NCBI RefSeq assembly: GCF_000225505.1 | Contig: NZ_BACI01000047.1 | Span: 1-61,652, forward strand | Direction: 5' to 3' | Length of the DNA stretch: 61,652 bases | Origin: Gordonia alkanivorans NBRC 16433 | Lineage (GTDB): Bacteria > Actinomycetota > Actinomycetes > Mycobacteriales > Mycobacteriaceae | Part shown: piece by piece, positions 19,150 to 27,179 of the stretch | How the letters are laid out: every line of letters begins with the position of its first letter | How positions within the stretch are numbered: the first letter of the stretch is position 1 | Program-made: the position numbers and the translations under genes | The notes under the pieces: model-generated | Database searches by the model: none | Told to the model about the DNA's origin: nothing | The model's input: only the letters and a program-made list of their open reading frames with translations

Positions 19150-20381
19150 CGGGTGGCCTCGAAGATCGCGGCGAGACCCTGACCGCCGCCGATGCACATG
19201 GTCTCCAGGACGTATCGCGCCTCACGACGGCGCGCCTCGTGGGCTGCGGTCGCGAGGATGCGGGCGCCGGTCGCGCCGATCGGATGACCCAGGGAGATAC
19301 CGGAACCGTTGGGGTTCAGTCGTTCGTCACCGGGGTCGATCTTCCATTCGTCGAGGCAGGCCAGTACCTGTGCGGCGAACGCCTCGTTGAGTTCGATCAG
19401 GTCGATCTCGTCGAGGGTGAGGCCGGCACGGTCGAGGGCGGCTGCCGTCGCGCTCACCGGACCGACGCCCATCGTCTCGGGTTGGCAGCCGGTCCCGGCC
19501 CAGGAACGCAGGGCGAGAAGGGGTTCCAGTCCACGACGGGCCGCTTCCGCACGGGTGGTCACCACGCACATGGCGGCGCCGTCGTTCTGTCCGGACGCGT
19601 TGCCCGCGGTGACCGTGGCGTCCGCGTCGACCTTGAGACGGATGGGACGCAGCTTGCCGAGCGAGTCCGCGGTGGCATCGGCACGCGGATGCTCATCCCG
19701 ATCGACGACGGTGTCGGGTTTCCCCCGGCGGCCGGGGATGGTGACCGGGACGAGTTCGTCGTCGAACCGGCCCGCCTCGTGAGCCGCGACGGCACGGTGA
19801 TGCGACCGGGCGGCGTACTCGTCCTGATCGGCGCGGGAGATCCCGTACTCCGAGCGGAGATTCTCGGCGGTCTCGATCATCCCGCCGGGTACCGGATGGG
19901 ATTCACCGCCGGCGGTGAGTCGACCTCGGTCGAGGCGATCCATCAGCTCGACGCCGCCCTGCTTGATCCCGGAACGGAGCCCGAGCGCGTAGTGCTCGAC
20001 GTTCGACATCGACTCGGCTCCACCGGCGACCACGAGTCGCGCACCGCCGGTCGCCACCGACGACGCCGCCGTGAGCACTGCCTGCAGGCCCGATCCGCAT
20101 CGGCGGTCGATCTGCATACCCGGGACACCGACACCCAGCCCCGCGTCGAGTGCGGCGATCCGGCCGAGCGCAGGGGATTCCCCGCTCGCGTACCCCTGGC
20201 CCAGGATGACGTCGTCGATGTCGCCCTCGCCGAGCCCGGTCCGCGCGGTCAGCTCCTTGAGCAGATCGGTGGCGAGGCGCGTGACCGGCACGGACGACAG
20301 TGCGCCACCCATACGACCCACCGGGGTGCGCAGGGGTGAACAGATGACGATGTCGGTGTCCGGGGTACTCGAAGTTGCCAT
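19146..20381 (-). CDS. pcaF: 3-oxoadipyl-CoA thiolase
   Basis: A 411-residue thiolase cleaving 3-oxoadipyl-CoA to succinyl-CoA and acetyl-CoA. The acyl-cysteine is Cys95 in DRRCGSGLQ. The C-terminal HPIGATG and CIGGGQG motifs carry the remaining catalytic histidine and cysteine. The ATG at 20381 is chosen; an upstream in-frame start would run through the operator next to the LysR gene. It is first in the pcaFDIJ operon. Confidence 0.92.
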   Translation of the reverse strand: MATSSTPDTDIVICSPLRTPVGRMGGALSSVPVTRLATDLLKELTARTGLGEGDIDDVILGQGYASGESPALGRIAALDAGLGVGVPGMQIDRRCGSGLQAVLTAASSVATGGARLVVAGGAESMSNVEHYALGLRSGIKQGGVELMDRLDRGRLTAGGESHPVPGGMIETAENLRSEYGISRADQDEYAARSHHRAVAAHEAGRFDDELVPVTIPGRRGKPDTVVDRDEHPRADATADSLGKLRPIRLKVDADATVTAGNASGQNDGAAMCVVTTRAEAARRGLEPLLALRSWAGTGCQPETMGVGPVSATAAALDRAGLTLDEIDLIELNEAFAAQVLACLDEWKIDPGDERLNPNGSGISLGHPIGATGARILATAAHEARRREARYVLETMCIGGGQGLAAIFEATR

Positions 20382-20408
20382 GCGTCCAGCGTAGAGACCT
20401 GCGGCTAT

Positions 20409-20424
20409 ATGGAGAAGTATCCAT
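20409..20424. promoter_or_regulatory. Inverted repeat in pcaF-LysR intergenic region
   Basis: ATGGA and TCCAT flank a six-base centre, 28-43 bases upstream of pcaF. It lies beside the larger LysR box at 20435-20455 and could be a second regulator contact, but five-base arms also arise by chance. Confidence 0.35.
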
Positions 20425-20434
20425 TTGCCGGTTT

Positions 20435-20455
20435 TTGATATCTCAGGAATATCAA
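20435..20455. promoter_or_regulatory. LysR-type box between pcaF and the LysR gene
   Basis: TTGAT-N11-ATCAA, with perfect arms that extend inward to seven bases (TTGATAT/ATATCAA). Arms and spacing are the same as the catR-benA box at 9208-9228. It ends 16 bases before the regulator's start codon, so binding there could also repress the regulator gene. Confidence 0.7.
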
Positions 20456-20471
20456 TCGGTACGATGAGCAC

Positions 20472-21362
20472 ATGGAGCTACGCCACCTGCGCTACTTCCG
20501 CGCGGTCGCCGAGGAGTTGCACTTCGGTCGGGCGGCACAGCGGCTGCACATCGCCCAGCCGCCGCTCTCCCAGCAGATCAAACAGCTCGAGGACGAACTC
20601 GGCGTGGCCCTGCTCGTCCGTTCCACACGGCGCGTCGAGCTGACCGCCGCAGGCCAGGACTATCTGCGTCAGGTCGAGGCGATCCTCGACTCGGTCGACG
20701 CCGCCGCCCGTCGCGCGCAGCGCATCGCCGACGGCCGGCAGGGCAATCTCGCGATCGGCTGCGTAGGTTCGGCGACCTACTCCCTGCTCCCCCAGTTCGT
20801 GCGCGCGCTGCGTGAGGTGTTGCCCGACGTGGACGTGAGCGTCCGGGGCGAGATGCTGGCATCGGAACAGCTGGCGGCTCTGGCGTCGGGCGACATCGAC
20901 CTCGCCCTGTTGCGCATGCCGGTGGAGACCCCGGGCCTCCACGTCGAATCGATCCGACGGGACCGGCTGATCGTCGCTCTGCCCGCCGATCATCCGCTCG
21001 CCGACACCCCCGAGGACGAGGCGGTGGAGATCGGCCGGCTCCGCGGCGAGGACTTCATCTCACACGTCGGCGGGGGGCGGTCGGTGCTCGCCGGGGTGCT
21101 GGCGGCCGCGTCCGAGCGCGCGGGTTTCGTGCCGCGCATCCGACACGAGGTCGAGGAGACGTCGACGCTCGTGACTCTGGTCGCGGCCGGACTCGGAGTG
21201 GCGATCGTGCCCGAACCGACCTCGGCGCTCGGCGTGGCCGGCGTCGTCTACCGGCCCCTGTCCGCACCGATCGACCAGGTGGCTCTGGCGGCCGCCTACG
21301 CGGCGGCTCGTCGAACCCCGCTCATCGAACGGGCGGTGGCGGTGTTGCGCACGCTCTCCTGA
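20472..21362 (+). CDS. LysR-family regulator divergent from pcaFDIJ
   Basis: A 296-residue LysR protein. Its HTH region (MELRHLRYFRAVAEELHFGRAAQRLHIAQPPLSQQIKQLE) is closely similar to that of CatR in this window, followed by an effector-binding domain. The divergent placement from pcaF and the shared operator motif make it the likely pca regulator. Actinobacterial pca regulators known to me are mostly IclR-type, so no symbol is given. Muconate or 3-oxoadipate is a plausible inducer, but this is inference. Confidence 0.85.
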   Translation: MELRHLRYFRAVAEELHFGRAAQRLHIAQPPLSQQIKQLEDELGVALLVRSTRRVELTAAGQDYLRQVEAILDSVDAAARRAQRIADGRQGNLAIGCVGSATYSLLPQFVRALREVLPDVDVSVRGEMLASEQLAALASGDIDLALLRMPVETPGLHVESIRRDRLIVALPADHPLADTPEDEAVEIGRLRGEDFISHVGGGRSVLAGVLAAASERAGFVPRIRHEVEETSTLVTLVAAGLGVAIVPEPTSALGVAGVVYRPLSAPIDQVALAAAYAAARRTPLIERAVAVLRTLS

Positions 21363-21367
21363 ACGCC

Positions 21368-21439
21368 GCAATCCCACCCTTTTTCCGTATTCCCGCCGTG
21401 CGCGACGGGGGTGGGAATACCGAAAAAGGGTGGGATTGC
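21368..21439. terminator. Long stem-loop between convergent genes
   Basis: Arms of 27 bases at 21368-21394 and 21413-21439 are complementary except at one position. They contain CCCACCCTTTTT and its complement AAAAAGGGTGGG. The hairpin sits between the LysR gene and the enoyl-CoA hydratase gene and can stop transcription from both sides. A related but less perfect hairpin occurs at 58922-58994. Confidence 0.75.
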
Positions 21440-21453
21440 TGGTGTTTCAGGGA

Positions 21454-22230
21454 TCAGCGGTGCGTGAAGTTCGGGTCCCGCTTCTCGACGAAGGCGGCCA
21501 TGCCCTCGGTCTGGTCGTCGGTGGCGAAGGTCGAGTAGAAGAGGCCCCGCTCGGCGCGGACGCCCTCGGTCAGGCCCGACTCGAAGGCGCGGTTGACGGC
21601 TTCCTTGGCGAGGGCCGACGCGATGAGCGACTTGGAGGCGATGACCTCGGCGATCTCGATGGCCTTGGCGAGGGCTTCTTCCTTGGGGAAGACGCGCGAC
21701 ACGAGGCCCGCACGCTCGGCCTCGTCGACCTTCATGTTGCGGCCGGTGAGGATCATGTCCATCGCCTTGGCCTTGCCGACGGCGCGGGTGAGGCGCTGCG
21801 AGCCACCGATGCCCGGGATGACGCCGAGGTTGATCTCCGGCTGACCGAAGACGGCGTTGTCGCCGGCGATGATGAAGTCACAGAGCATGGCGAGTTCGCA
21901 GCCGCCGCCGAGGGCGTAGCCGGTGACCGCGGCGACGATCGGGGTGCGGGTGCGTGCCAGCTCGTCCCAGGCGCCGAAGAACTGCTGGTTCGCGACCTCG
22001 GCGTAGGTCTTGGTGGACATCTCCTTGATGTCCGCGCCGGCGGCGAACGCCTTCTCGGAACCGGTGATGACGATGGCACCGATGGCCTCGTCGACGTCGA
22101 ATTCCTTGACGACGCCGACCACTTCGTTCATGAGCTCGGAGTTGAGGGCGTTGAGCGCCTTCGGGCGGTTGAGGGTGATGATGCCGACCCGGCCGCGGCG
22201 TTCGACGAGGATGGTCTGGTATTCGGTCAC
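21454..22230 (-). CDS. Enoyl-CoA hydratase, EchA8-like
   Basis: A 258-residue crotonase-fold enzyme with [13 protein letters not shown], the oxyanion-hole [22 protein letters not shown] with a catalytic glutamate, and [20 protein letters not shown]. All point to a genuine enoyl-CoA hydratase. It lies 30 bases after the 3-hydroxyisobutyryl-CoA hydrolase gene on the same strand. The pair suggests branched-chain amino acid (valine) or fatty acyl breakdown. Confidence 0.9.
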   Translation of the reverse strand: MTEYQTILVERRGRVGIITLNRPKALNALNSELMNEVVGVVKEFDVDEAIGAIVITGSEKAFAAGADIKEMSTKTYAEVANQQFFGAWDELARTRTPIVAAVTGYALGGGCELAMLCDFIIAGDNAVFGQPEINLGVIPGIGGSQRLTRAVGKAKAMDMILTGRNMKVDEAERAGLVSRVFPKEEALAKAIEIAEVIASKSLIASALAKEAVNRAFESGLTEGVRAERGLFYSTFATDDQTEGMAAFVEKRDPNFTHR

Positions 22231-22260
22231 GTGCTTCCTTCTTCCGGTTGAGGTGGTCGG

Positions 22261-23334
22261 TCAGGCAGAGAACGTCAGGTCGTGCGGCAGCGGCGCGAAG
22301 AACGCGTCGACGTCCGCCTCCGAGAATTCTGCCCAACTCGGGTTGCGGTCCTTGTCGATGACCTGTGCGCGGATGCCCTCGGCCATGTCGGGATGCAGGA
22401 GGCACCGGAGGGAGACGCGGTATTCGCGGACCAGGGTGTCCTCGAGGGTCGCGTCGTTCGCGGCCTCGCGCAGCGACCGCAGCGTGACCGCGAGCGCAGT
22501 GGGGCTCTTGGCCGCGATGGTGTCGGCAGTCTTGGTCGCCGCCTCCGTACCGACCACGTGGCAACGCTCGATGATCCCCGAGATGGTCTCGGCGGCAAAG
22601 GCTTCGGAGATCCACCCACGCTGGGCGGCGAGCTCGGACTCGGGAGCCTCGGTGGCGTACTCAGCGATCGCGGCGTCGACGCCGGAGGCCCCGATGGCCT
22701 CGATGAACGCGGGCAGCGACTCGGAGGGGACGAAGTGGTCGGCGAGCCCCATCGCGATCGCGTCGGCACCACGGAGGTGGGCCGCGGTGAGGCCGGCATA
22801 CAGGCCGAGTCCGTCCGGAACACGCGAGAGCAGGTGCGTACCACCGACATCGGGGACGAAGCCGATGCCGACCTCGGGCATGGCCAGACGGGTCCGGTCG
22901 GTCACAATGCGCACGTTGCCGTGTGCGGAGACGCCGACACCGCCGCCCATCACGATGCCGTCCATGATCGCGACGTAACTCTTGGGGTAGCTCGAGATCG
23001 CCGCGTTCAAGCGGTACTCGTCGAACCAGAACCTCGCCGACGGCGAGTTCTCGGCGTCGATGTCGGTTGAGTCGGGATTGCCGCTGAGCGCCGAGGCGTC
23101 GCGGTGGATCGCGACGATGTCGCCGCCCGCGCACAGTCCACGCTCGCCGGCGCCGTAGAGAACGACGGCCGCGACCGAGTCGTCACCGGCCCATTCGTCG
23201 AGTCGCTCCGCGATCTCGGTGGCCATCTCGTGATCGATCGCATTGATCGACTTCGGACGGTTGAGGATCAGCGACCGCGCCGACCCGTTCTCCTCCGTCA
23301 GGACAGACGGGACCAGCACTGATTGTTCCGACAC
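22261..23334 (-). CDS. 3-hydroxyisobutyryl-CoA hydrolase
   Basis: A 357-residue crotonase-superfamily hydrolase with LCAGGDIVAIHRDA, MDGIVMGGGVGVSAHG and MPEVGIGFVPDVGGTHLLSR, the last being characteristic of HIBCH rather than a hydratase. It releases 3-hydroxyisobutyrate in valine catabolism. The GTG at 23334 is preferred because AGGAG is eight bases upstream; an in-frame ATG lies seven codons earlier. It is followed directly by the hydratase gene. Confidence 0.87.
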   Translation of the reverse strand: MSEQSVLVPSVLTEENGSARSLILNRPKSINAIDHEMATEIAERLDEWAGDDSVAAVVLYGAGERGLCAGGDIVAIHRDASALSGNPDSTDIDAENSPSARFWFDEYRLNAAISSYPKSYVAIMDGIVMGGGVGVSAHGNVRIVTDRTRLAMPEVGIGFVPDVGGTHLLSRVPDGLGLYAGLTAAHLRGADAIAMGLADHFVPSESLPAFIEAIGASGVDAAIAEYATEAPESELAAQRGWISEAFAAETISGIIERCHVVGTEAATKTADTIAAKSPTALAVTLRSLREAANDATLEDTLVREYRVSLRCLLHPDMAEGIRAQVIDKDRNPSWAEFSEADVDAFFAPLPHDLTFSA

Positions 23335-23422
23335 GATCGAAACTCCTCTCCACACCGACAGGCCTCCACAGATGGTTGCATATCCTAGTAACAGAGGCCA
23401 GACCCCGGGTGTTCGGCGGTAG

Positions 23423-23441
23423 TGAGGTTAGGGTGGCCTCA
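23423..23441. promoter_or_regulatory. IdeR/DtxR-type iron box before the siderophore-interacting protein gene
   Basis: A 19-base sequence beginning TGAGGTTAGG and ending CCTCA matches 14 of 19 positions of the consensus TTAGGTTAGGCTAACCTAA as I recall it, with inverted ends TGAGG/CCTCA. It touches the start codon at 23441, so the metal-loaded repressor would block transcription or initiation. This fits iron-repressed expression of the gene. Confidence 0.6.
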
Positions 23442-24313
23442 TGGGCTACTCGAGAGCACGCGTCCGCGGGGTCGACGACCTGACGCCCAACCTGCGACGT
23501 CTGACGTTCGACGTCGATGACCTGGCCGGCCTGGGACTGCCCGGCGTCGCCGACGAGGCGGTGGGTATCTACTTCCCTTTCGAGTCGCAGCGCTCGACGC
23601 CGGACATGGAATGCCGGGACGGAGTCTGGGCCTACTACGAGACCGTTCCCGCGCCGGATGGGCGCAACTACTCGATCCGCGCCGCTGACCCGGTGGCGGG
23701 AACCGTCGTCGTCGATTTCGTCATCCACGCCGCAGGGCCGGCGACCACCTGGGCCCAGCGCACCGAACCCGGCCACGACGTCGTCATGACGCACGCCCGC
23801 AGCTGGTTCACTCCGCCGGTCCAGACCAGCCGACTCGTGCTGGCCGCCGACCTCGCCGGACTCCCCGCGCTCGCGCGGATCGTCGAAGAACTCCCGTCGA
23901 CCGACGGCCTGACCGTGGTGGCCGAGGTGCCGTCGCCGACCGACCTCGCCTACCTACCCGACCGCGAGGTCGAGATGGTCACGCTGATCGGCGGCAACGG
24001 ACGGACGCCGAGCCGGTTGGCCGAGACAGTCGCAACCCTGGACCTCCCGGACACCGCCGGATACTGCTGGTTCGCCGGGGAGGCCTCGGAGTCACGAGCG
24101 GTCCGCAAGCACCTGCGCAGCGAGCTGCGGTGGGGTCGGGAGTCCTACGACGTGATCGGCTACTGGCGACAGGACAGCGAACGCTGGACCCGACGCTATT
24201 CCGAACGCAGCACCGAACTGTTCGCGGTGTACCGGCAGGCACTCGCCGACGGCAAGACCGAGAAAGAAGCATCCGAGGAGTTCGACGAGGCGCTCGAGCG
24301 CGTCGGACTCTAG
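23441..24313 (+). CDS. Siderophore-interacting protein (ferric-siderophore reductase)
   Basis: A 290-residue SIP/ViuB-type flavoprotein. The N-terminal FAD-binding barrel (LTPNLRRLTFDVDD, then the Y-S-I-R segment NYSIRAADP) is followed by the NAD(P)H-binding domain with LVLAADLAGLPALARI, WFAGEASESRAVRKHL and YDVIGYWR. It reduces imported ferric siderophore to release iron in the cytoplasm. It is a single gene, preceded by an iron box and convergent with the ABC transporter operon. Confidence 0.88.
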   Translation: MGYSRARVRGVDDLTPNLRRLTFDVDDLAGLGLPGVADEAVGIYFPFESQRSTPDMECRDGVWAYYETVPAPDGRNYSIRAADPVAGTVVVDFVIHAAGPATTWAQRTEPGHDVVMTHARSWFTPPVQTSRLVLAADLAGLPALARIVEELPSTDGLTVVAEVPSPTDLAYLPDREVEMVTLIGGNGRTPSRLAETVATLDLPDTAGYCWFAGEASESRAVRKHLRSELRWGRESYDVIGYWRQDSERWTRRYSERSTELFAVYRQALADGKTEKEASEEFDEALERVGL

Positions 24314-24429
24314 CGCGGAACCGCCACGCTCGGCGTGGTCGTCGTAGGAGTTGTGCTGGCGGCGTTCACCATTCGCTTCGACGACCGACACCACCTGGCG
24401 ATGTCCGACCGCGCGAACGAGGCAGCCGT

Positions 24430-25260
24430 CTAACGCTGTTCGGACGGGCCCTCGTCCTGGTCCTGGTCCTGGTCCTGGGCGATCGCCACACCGACCGGAT
24501 CGACGACTGCGTTGACGAATCGGGCCAGTCGCGCGGTGGGCGGCTTGGCGATGAGCTCCGGGCCGCCCTGGGCGACGATCTGCCCCTGTTCCATGAAGAC
24601 GACCCGATCGGAGACCTGCTCGGCGAATCCCATTTCGTGCGTCACGCTGATCATCGTGAGCCCCTTCGTGGCAAGCCTTTTCATGACCAGCAGAATCTCG
24701 GCCTTCATCTCCGGATCGACCGCTGAGGTGACCTCGTCGAAAAGGACCACGCGCGGTTGCATGGCGAGCGTCCGCGCCATGGCCACACGTTGCTTCTGCC
24801 CACCGGAGAGCTGGCCGGGGTAGGCGTCGATTCGGTCCCCGAGGCCGACCTCCTCCAGCAGTTCGATCGCTCGGGCACGTACCTCCGCCCGCGGCTGTCC
24901 CAGCGACTTCACCGGCGAGTCCATGACGTTCTCGATCACACTCATGTGCGGAAAGAGGTTGAAGGACTGGAATACCATGCCCACATCGCGACGCAACTCG
25001 CGGAGCTCGCGTCCGCGGAGGTGCTTCTGCCGTCCCTTCGCATCCGGTCCGGAGACACGTTTGCCCAGGATGTCGATGGCCCCCGCACTCGGCGTCTCGA
25101 GCAGGTTCAGGCAACGGAGCAGAGTTGTCTTCGCCGCGCCCGACGGCCCGATCAGGGCGACCACCTCGCCCTGGTTCACGGTGAGATCGACGCCGTGGAG
25201 GATCTCGCGGTCTCCGTAACTCTTACGGAGACCGGAGATCTCGATGATGGGTGTAGTCAT
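24430..25260 (-). CDS. Polar amino acid-type ABC transporter ATP-binding protein
   Basis: A 276-residue ATPase of the GlnQ/HisP class. The Walker A reads GPSGAAKTT (38-46), with alanine in place of the usual glycine before the lysine. The signature is LSGGQKQR, Walker B is RVVLFDE, and the H-loop is SVTHEMG. The C terminus ends in an Asp-Gln repeat and a charged tail. It forms an importer with the permease and binding protein upstream on the same strand. Substrate identity is unknown; the neighbouring catabolic cluster suggests an amino acid or ureide. Confidence 0.88.
   Translation of the reverse strand: MTTPIIEISGLRKSYGDREILHGVDLTVNQGEVVALIGPSGAAKTTLLRCLNLLETPSAGAIDILGKRVSGPDAKGRQKHLRGRELRELRRDVGMVFQSFNLFPHMSVIENVMDSPVKSLGQPRAEVRARAIELLEEVGLGDRIDAYPGQLSGGQKQRVAMARTLAMQPRVVLFDEVTSAVDPEMKAEILLVMKRLATKGLTMISVTHEMGFAEQVSDRVVFMEQGQIVAQGGPELIAKPPTARLARFVNAVVDPVGVAIAQDQDQDQDEGPSEQR
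24456..24479. repeat. Four tandem TCCTGG hexamers inside the ABC ATPase gene
   Basis: Four perfect copies of TCCTGG encode the Asp-Gln repeats at the C terminus of the ATPase. Copy-number change would keep the frame and only lengthen or shorten the tail. Confidence 0.8.
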
Positions 25261-25309
25261 GCCAGGACTCCTTCGGCTCGCATGATTCCGGTGCTCGTGA
25301 CCACCGTGC

Positions 25310-25966
25310 TCATGACTTCAGTGCGAACGCACGCTCGAACAGGAACTGCAACAACACCAGCACCGTGTTCAGCAGCAGGTAGATGATCGCGACGATCGTC
25401 AGGATCTCCAGCGGCTGAAAGGTGGTGCTGATCAACCTGTTCGCGGTTCCGGTGATCTCGGCGACCGTGATGGTGCTCGCGAGTGACGTCGCCTTGAGCG
25501 CGGTGATGGCGTTGCTGAAATAGGGCGGGATGCTGACCCGGAAGGCCTGGGGTGCGATGACCCGCCACATGTAGTGCGTCGGAGTCATCGCCAGGGCCTG
25601 CGCGGCCTCCCATTGTCCGCGGTCGACCGCGGACAACCCACTGCGGAAGATCTCCGCGGTGTAGGCCGCGGCGGTCAGGCCGAGGCCCAGGATTCCCGCG
25701 GCCATCGGCGTCAGCGCCACACCGAGTGCCGGCAGTCCGAAGTACGTGAAGAACAGGATCACCAGCGGCGGAAGGCCACGGAAGACCCAGGTGAAGGCGA
25801 TGGATACGGCGCGCACCGGCCATACCGGGGTGGTGCGCATCAAGGCGAGCAGTGCGCCGCCGACCGTACCGATCGCCATGCTCCCGAGGAACAGCCAGAT
25901 GGTCGCCCACAGGCTGTCCAGGAGCGCACCGAGGTACTCACCCCATACCTGTGCGTCGAATGTCAT
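25310..25966 (-). CDS. Polar amino acid-type ABC transporter permease
   Basis: A 218-residue HisM/GlnP-type membrane protein with about five transmembrane segments. The cytoplasmic EAA loop reads GQWEAAQALAMTPTHYMWRVIAPQAFR, which contacts the ATPase. It is the only permease gene, so the channel is probably a homodimer. It lies 24 bases after the binding-protein gene and 49 bases before the ATPase gene. Confidence 0.9.
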   Translation of the reverse strand: MTFDAQVWGEYLGALLDSLWATIWLFLGSMAIGTVGGALLALMRTTPVWPVRAVSIAFTWVFRGLPPLVILFFTYFGLPALGVALTPMAAGILGLGLTAAAYTAEIFRSGLSAVDRGQWEAAQALAMTPTHYMWRVIAPQAFRVSIPPYFSNAITALKATSLASTITVAEITGTANRLISTTFQPLEILTIVAIIYLLLNTVLVLLQFLFERAFALKS

Positions 25967-25990
25967 GTCGTCACCAACCCGGTCCGCGGA

Positions 25991-26833
25991 CTACCGGTCC
26001 GACTTGGTGGGCGCGAGCGGGAACGGATCGGCCGCATCCAGTGACGTCGGGGTCGGGAGTGCCTGACCGAACCACTCCTCCTGCAGCGATCCGATGGTCC
26101 CGTCGGAGTACATCTCGGTCAGGGCCTTGTTGACGCGGTCGAGCAGATCGGTGTTGCCCTTCTTGGTGGTCGCGGCCACGATCGAGGGGTTGACCGAATC
26201 GCCGACCGGGGCGACGCCGTCGGCCGGGTTCTTCTGGGCGTAGTACAGCGCGTTGATGGTGTCGTAGACGATCGCGTCGATGCGACCGTTCTTCAGGTCC
26301 AGGATCGCCTGCGACGGTCCCGCGTACGCGACGAGATCGGAGTAGCCGAGGTCGGCCTTGTTCGCCAGCGCCCATTGCTGCTGGACACTGCCGTCGACGG
26401 CGCCGATCCGCACGCCGGCCAGCGAGGAGTCGAGACCGGTGATCTTCGCCTTGTCGGCGGACCGGATCATCGCCACCGATCCGCTGGACGCGACCGGGTG
26501 GGTGTAGTCGAGTTGCTTCGCCCGCTCCTCGGTGAACACCACCGAACCGTCGGACATGTCGTAGCGACCGGTGGTGACACCCTGCAGCAGGGACTTGTAG
26601 TCGACCTTCTCGAACTTGACCGTGGCGCCCATGCGCTCACCCATCTCCTCCGCGATGTCGATCGCGTAGCCGGTCAGGTCCCCGGAGGTCTCGACCATGG
26701 TGAACGGCGCGTAGTTGGCCGACGTCGCCACGGTCACCACGTCATCGTTGCCCTCGTCGGTCGCCGCGCAGGCACTGAGCGCCAGAACGCCTCCGAAGAC
26801 GGTCACCAGGGCACGGAAAGGCAGCTTTCTCAT
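25991..26833 (-). CDS. ABC transporter substrate-binding lipoprotein
   Basis: A 280-residue extracellular solute-binding protein family 3 member. The signal peptide ends in the lipobox LSAC with Cys22 as lipid anchor. The mature part shows YAPFTMVETSGDLTGYAIDIAEEMGERMG and SDGSVVFTEERAKQLDYTHP, typical of amino acid binders. It is the first gene of the transporter operon, divergent from the aminotransferase cluster, which hints at a shared substrate pathway. Confidence 0.9.
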   Translation of the reverse strand: MRKLPFRALVTVFGGVLALSACAATDEGNDDVVTVATSANYAPFTMVETSGDLTGYAIDIAEEMGERMGATVKFEKVDYKSLLQGVTTGRYDMSDGSVVFTEERAKQLDYTHPVASSGSVAMIRSADKAKITGLDSSLAGVRIGAVDGSVQQQWALANKADLGYSDLVAYAGPSQAILDLKNGRIDAIVYDTINALYYAQKNPADGVAPVGDSVNPSIVAATTKKGNTDLLDRVNKALTEMYSDGTIGSLQEEWFGQALPTPTSLDAADPFPLAPTKSDR

Positions 26834-27179
26834 CGCGTTGTCCTTCTGTCGAAAGGGATCGCCCCGGGGTCACCGGGACGAGAGAGGGAACAGCCGAAGA
26901 AGACCACCTCAGGTTCGGTTCACTGAGCGTGATCTCGGTTCGGTGAATGAGTCAACGTTCCGGTCGTTTAGCGGAGGTTGCCCGAATGTGAACACTGGGT
27001 TTCGAGCCAGTCGCAGCAGGTCAGAGCATCCGCAGAAGTAATTGCGCGGCAGTGATGTTCACTCCGAACGGAATGGAAACGGCTGTGTAACAAGGCCGAA
27101 ACCGAGCCAGGCGAAGCTGCTCACATCCCACTGAGACACCGGTTCACTGGATGAACCAAATCCCACTTTGGAGGAACCC
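26834..27179. promoter_or_regulatory. Divergent regulatory region between transporter and aminotransferase clusters
   Basis: This 346-base gap has no convincing gene. It carries two inverted repeats of related half-sites: GTTC-ACTCC-GAAC at 27057-27069 and GGTTCA-CTGGA-TGAACC at 27141-27157. GGTTCACTGA and GGTTCGGTGAAT also occur around 26915-26955. The second palindrome lies 22 bases before the aminotransferase ATG and is a good candidate operator for the IclR regulator of the cluster. Confidence 0.5.

Noticed and set aside
24324..24338. Small hairpin CCACGC-TCG-GCGTGG after the siderophore-interacting protein gene
   Set aside because: Short and without a T-run. It may terminate, but I cannot separate it from background in GC-rich DNA.
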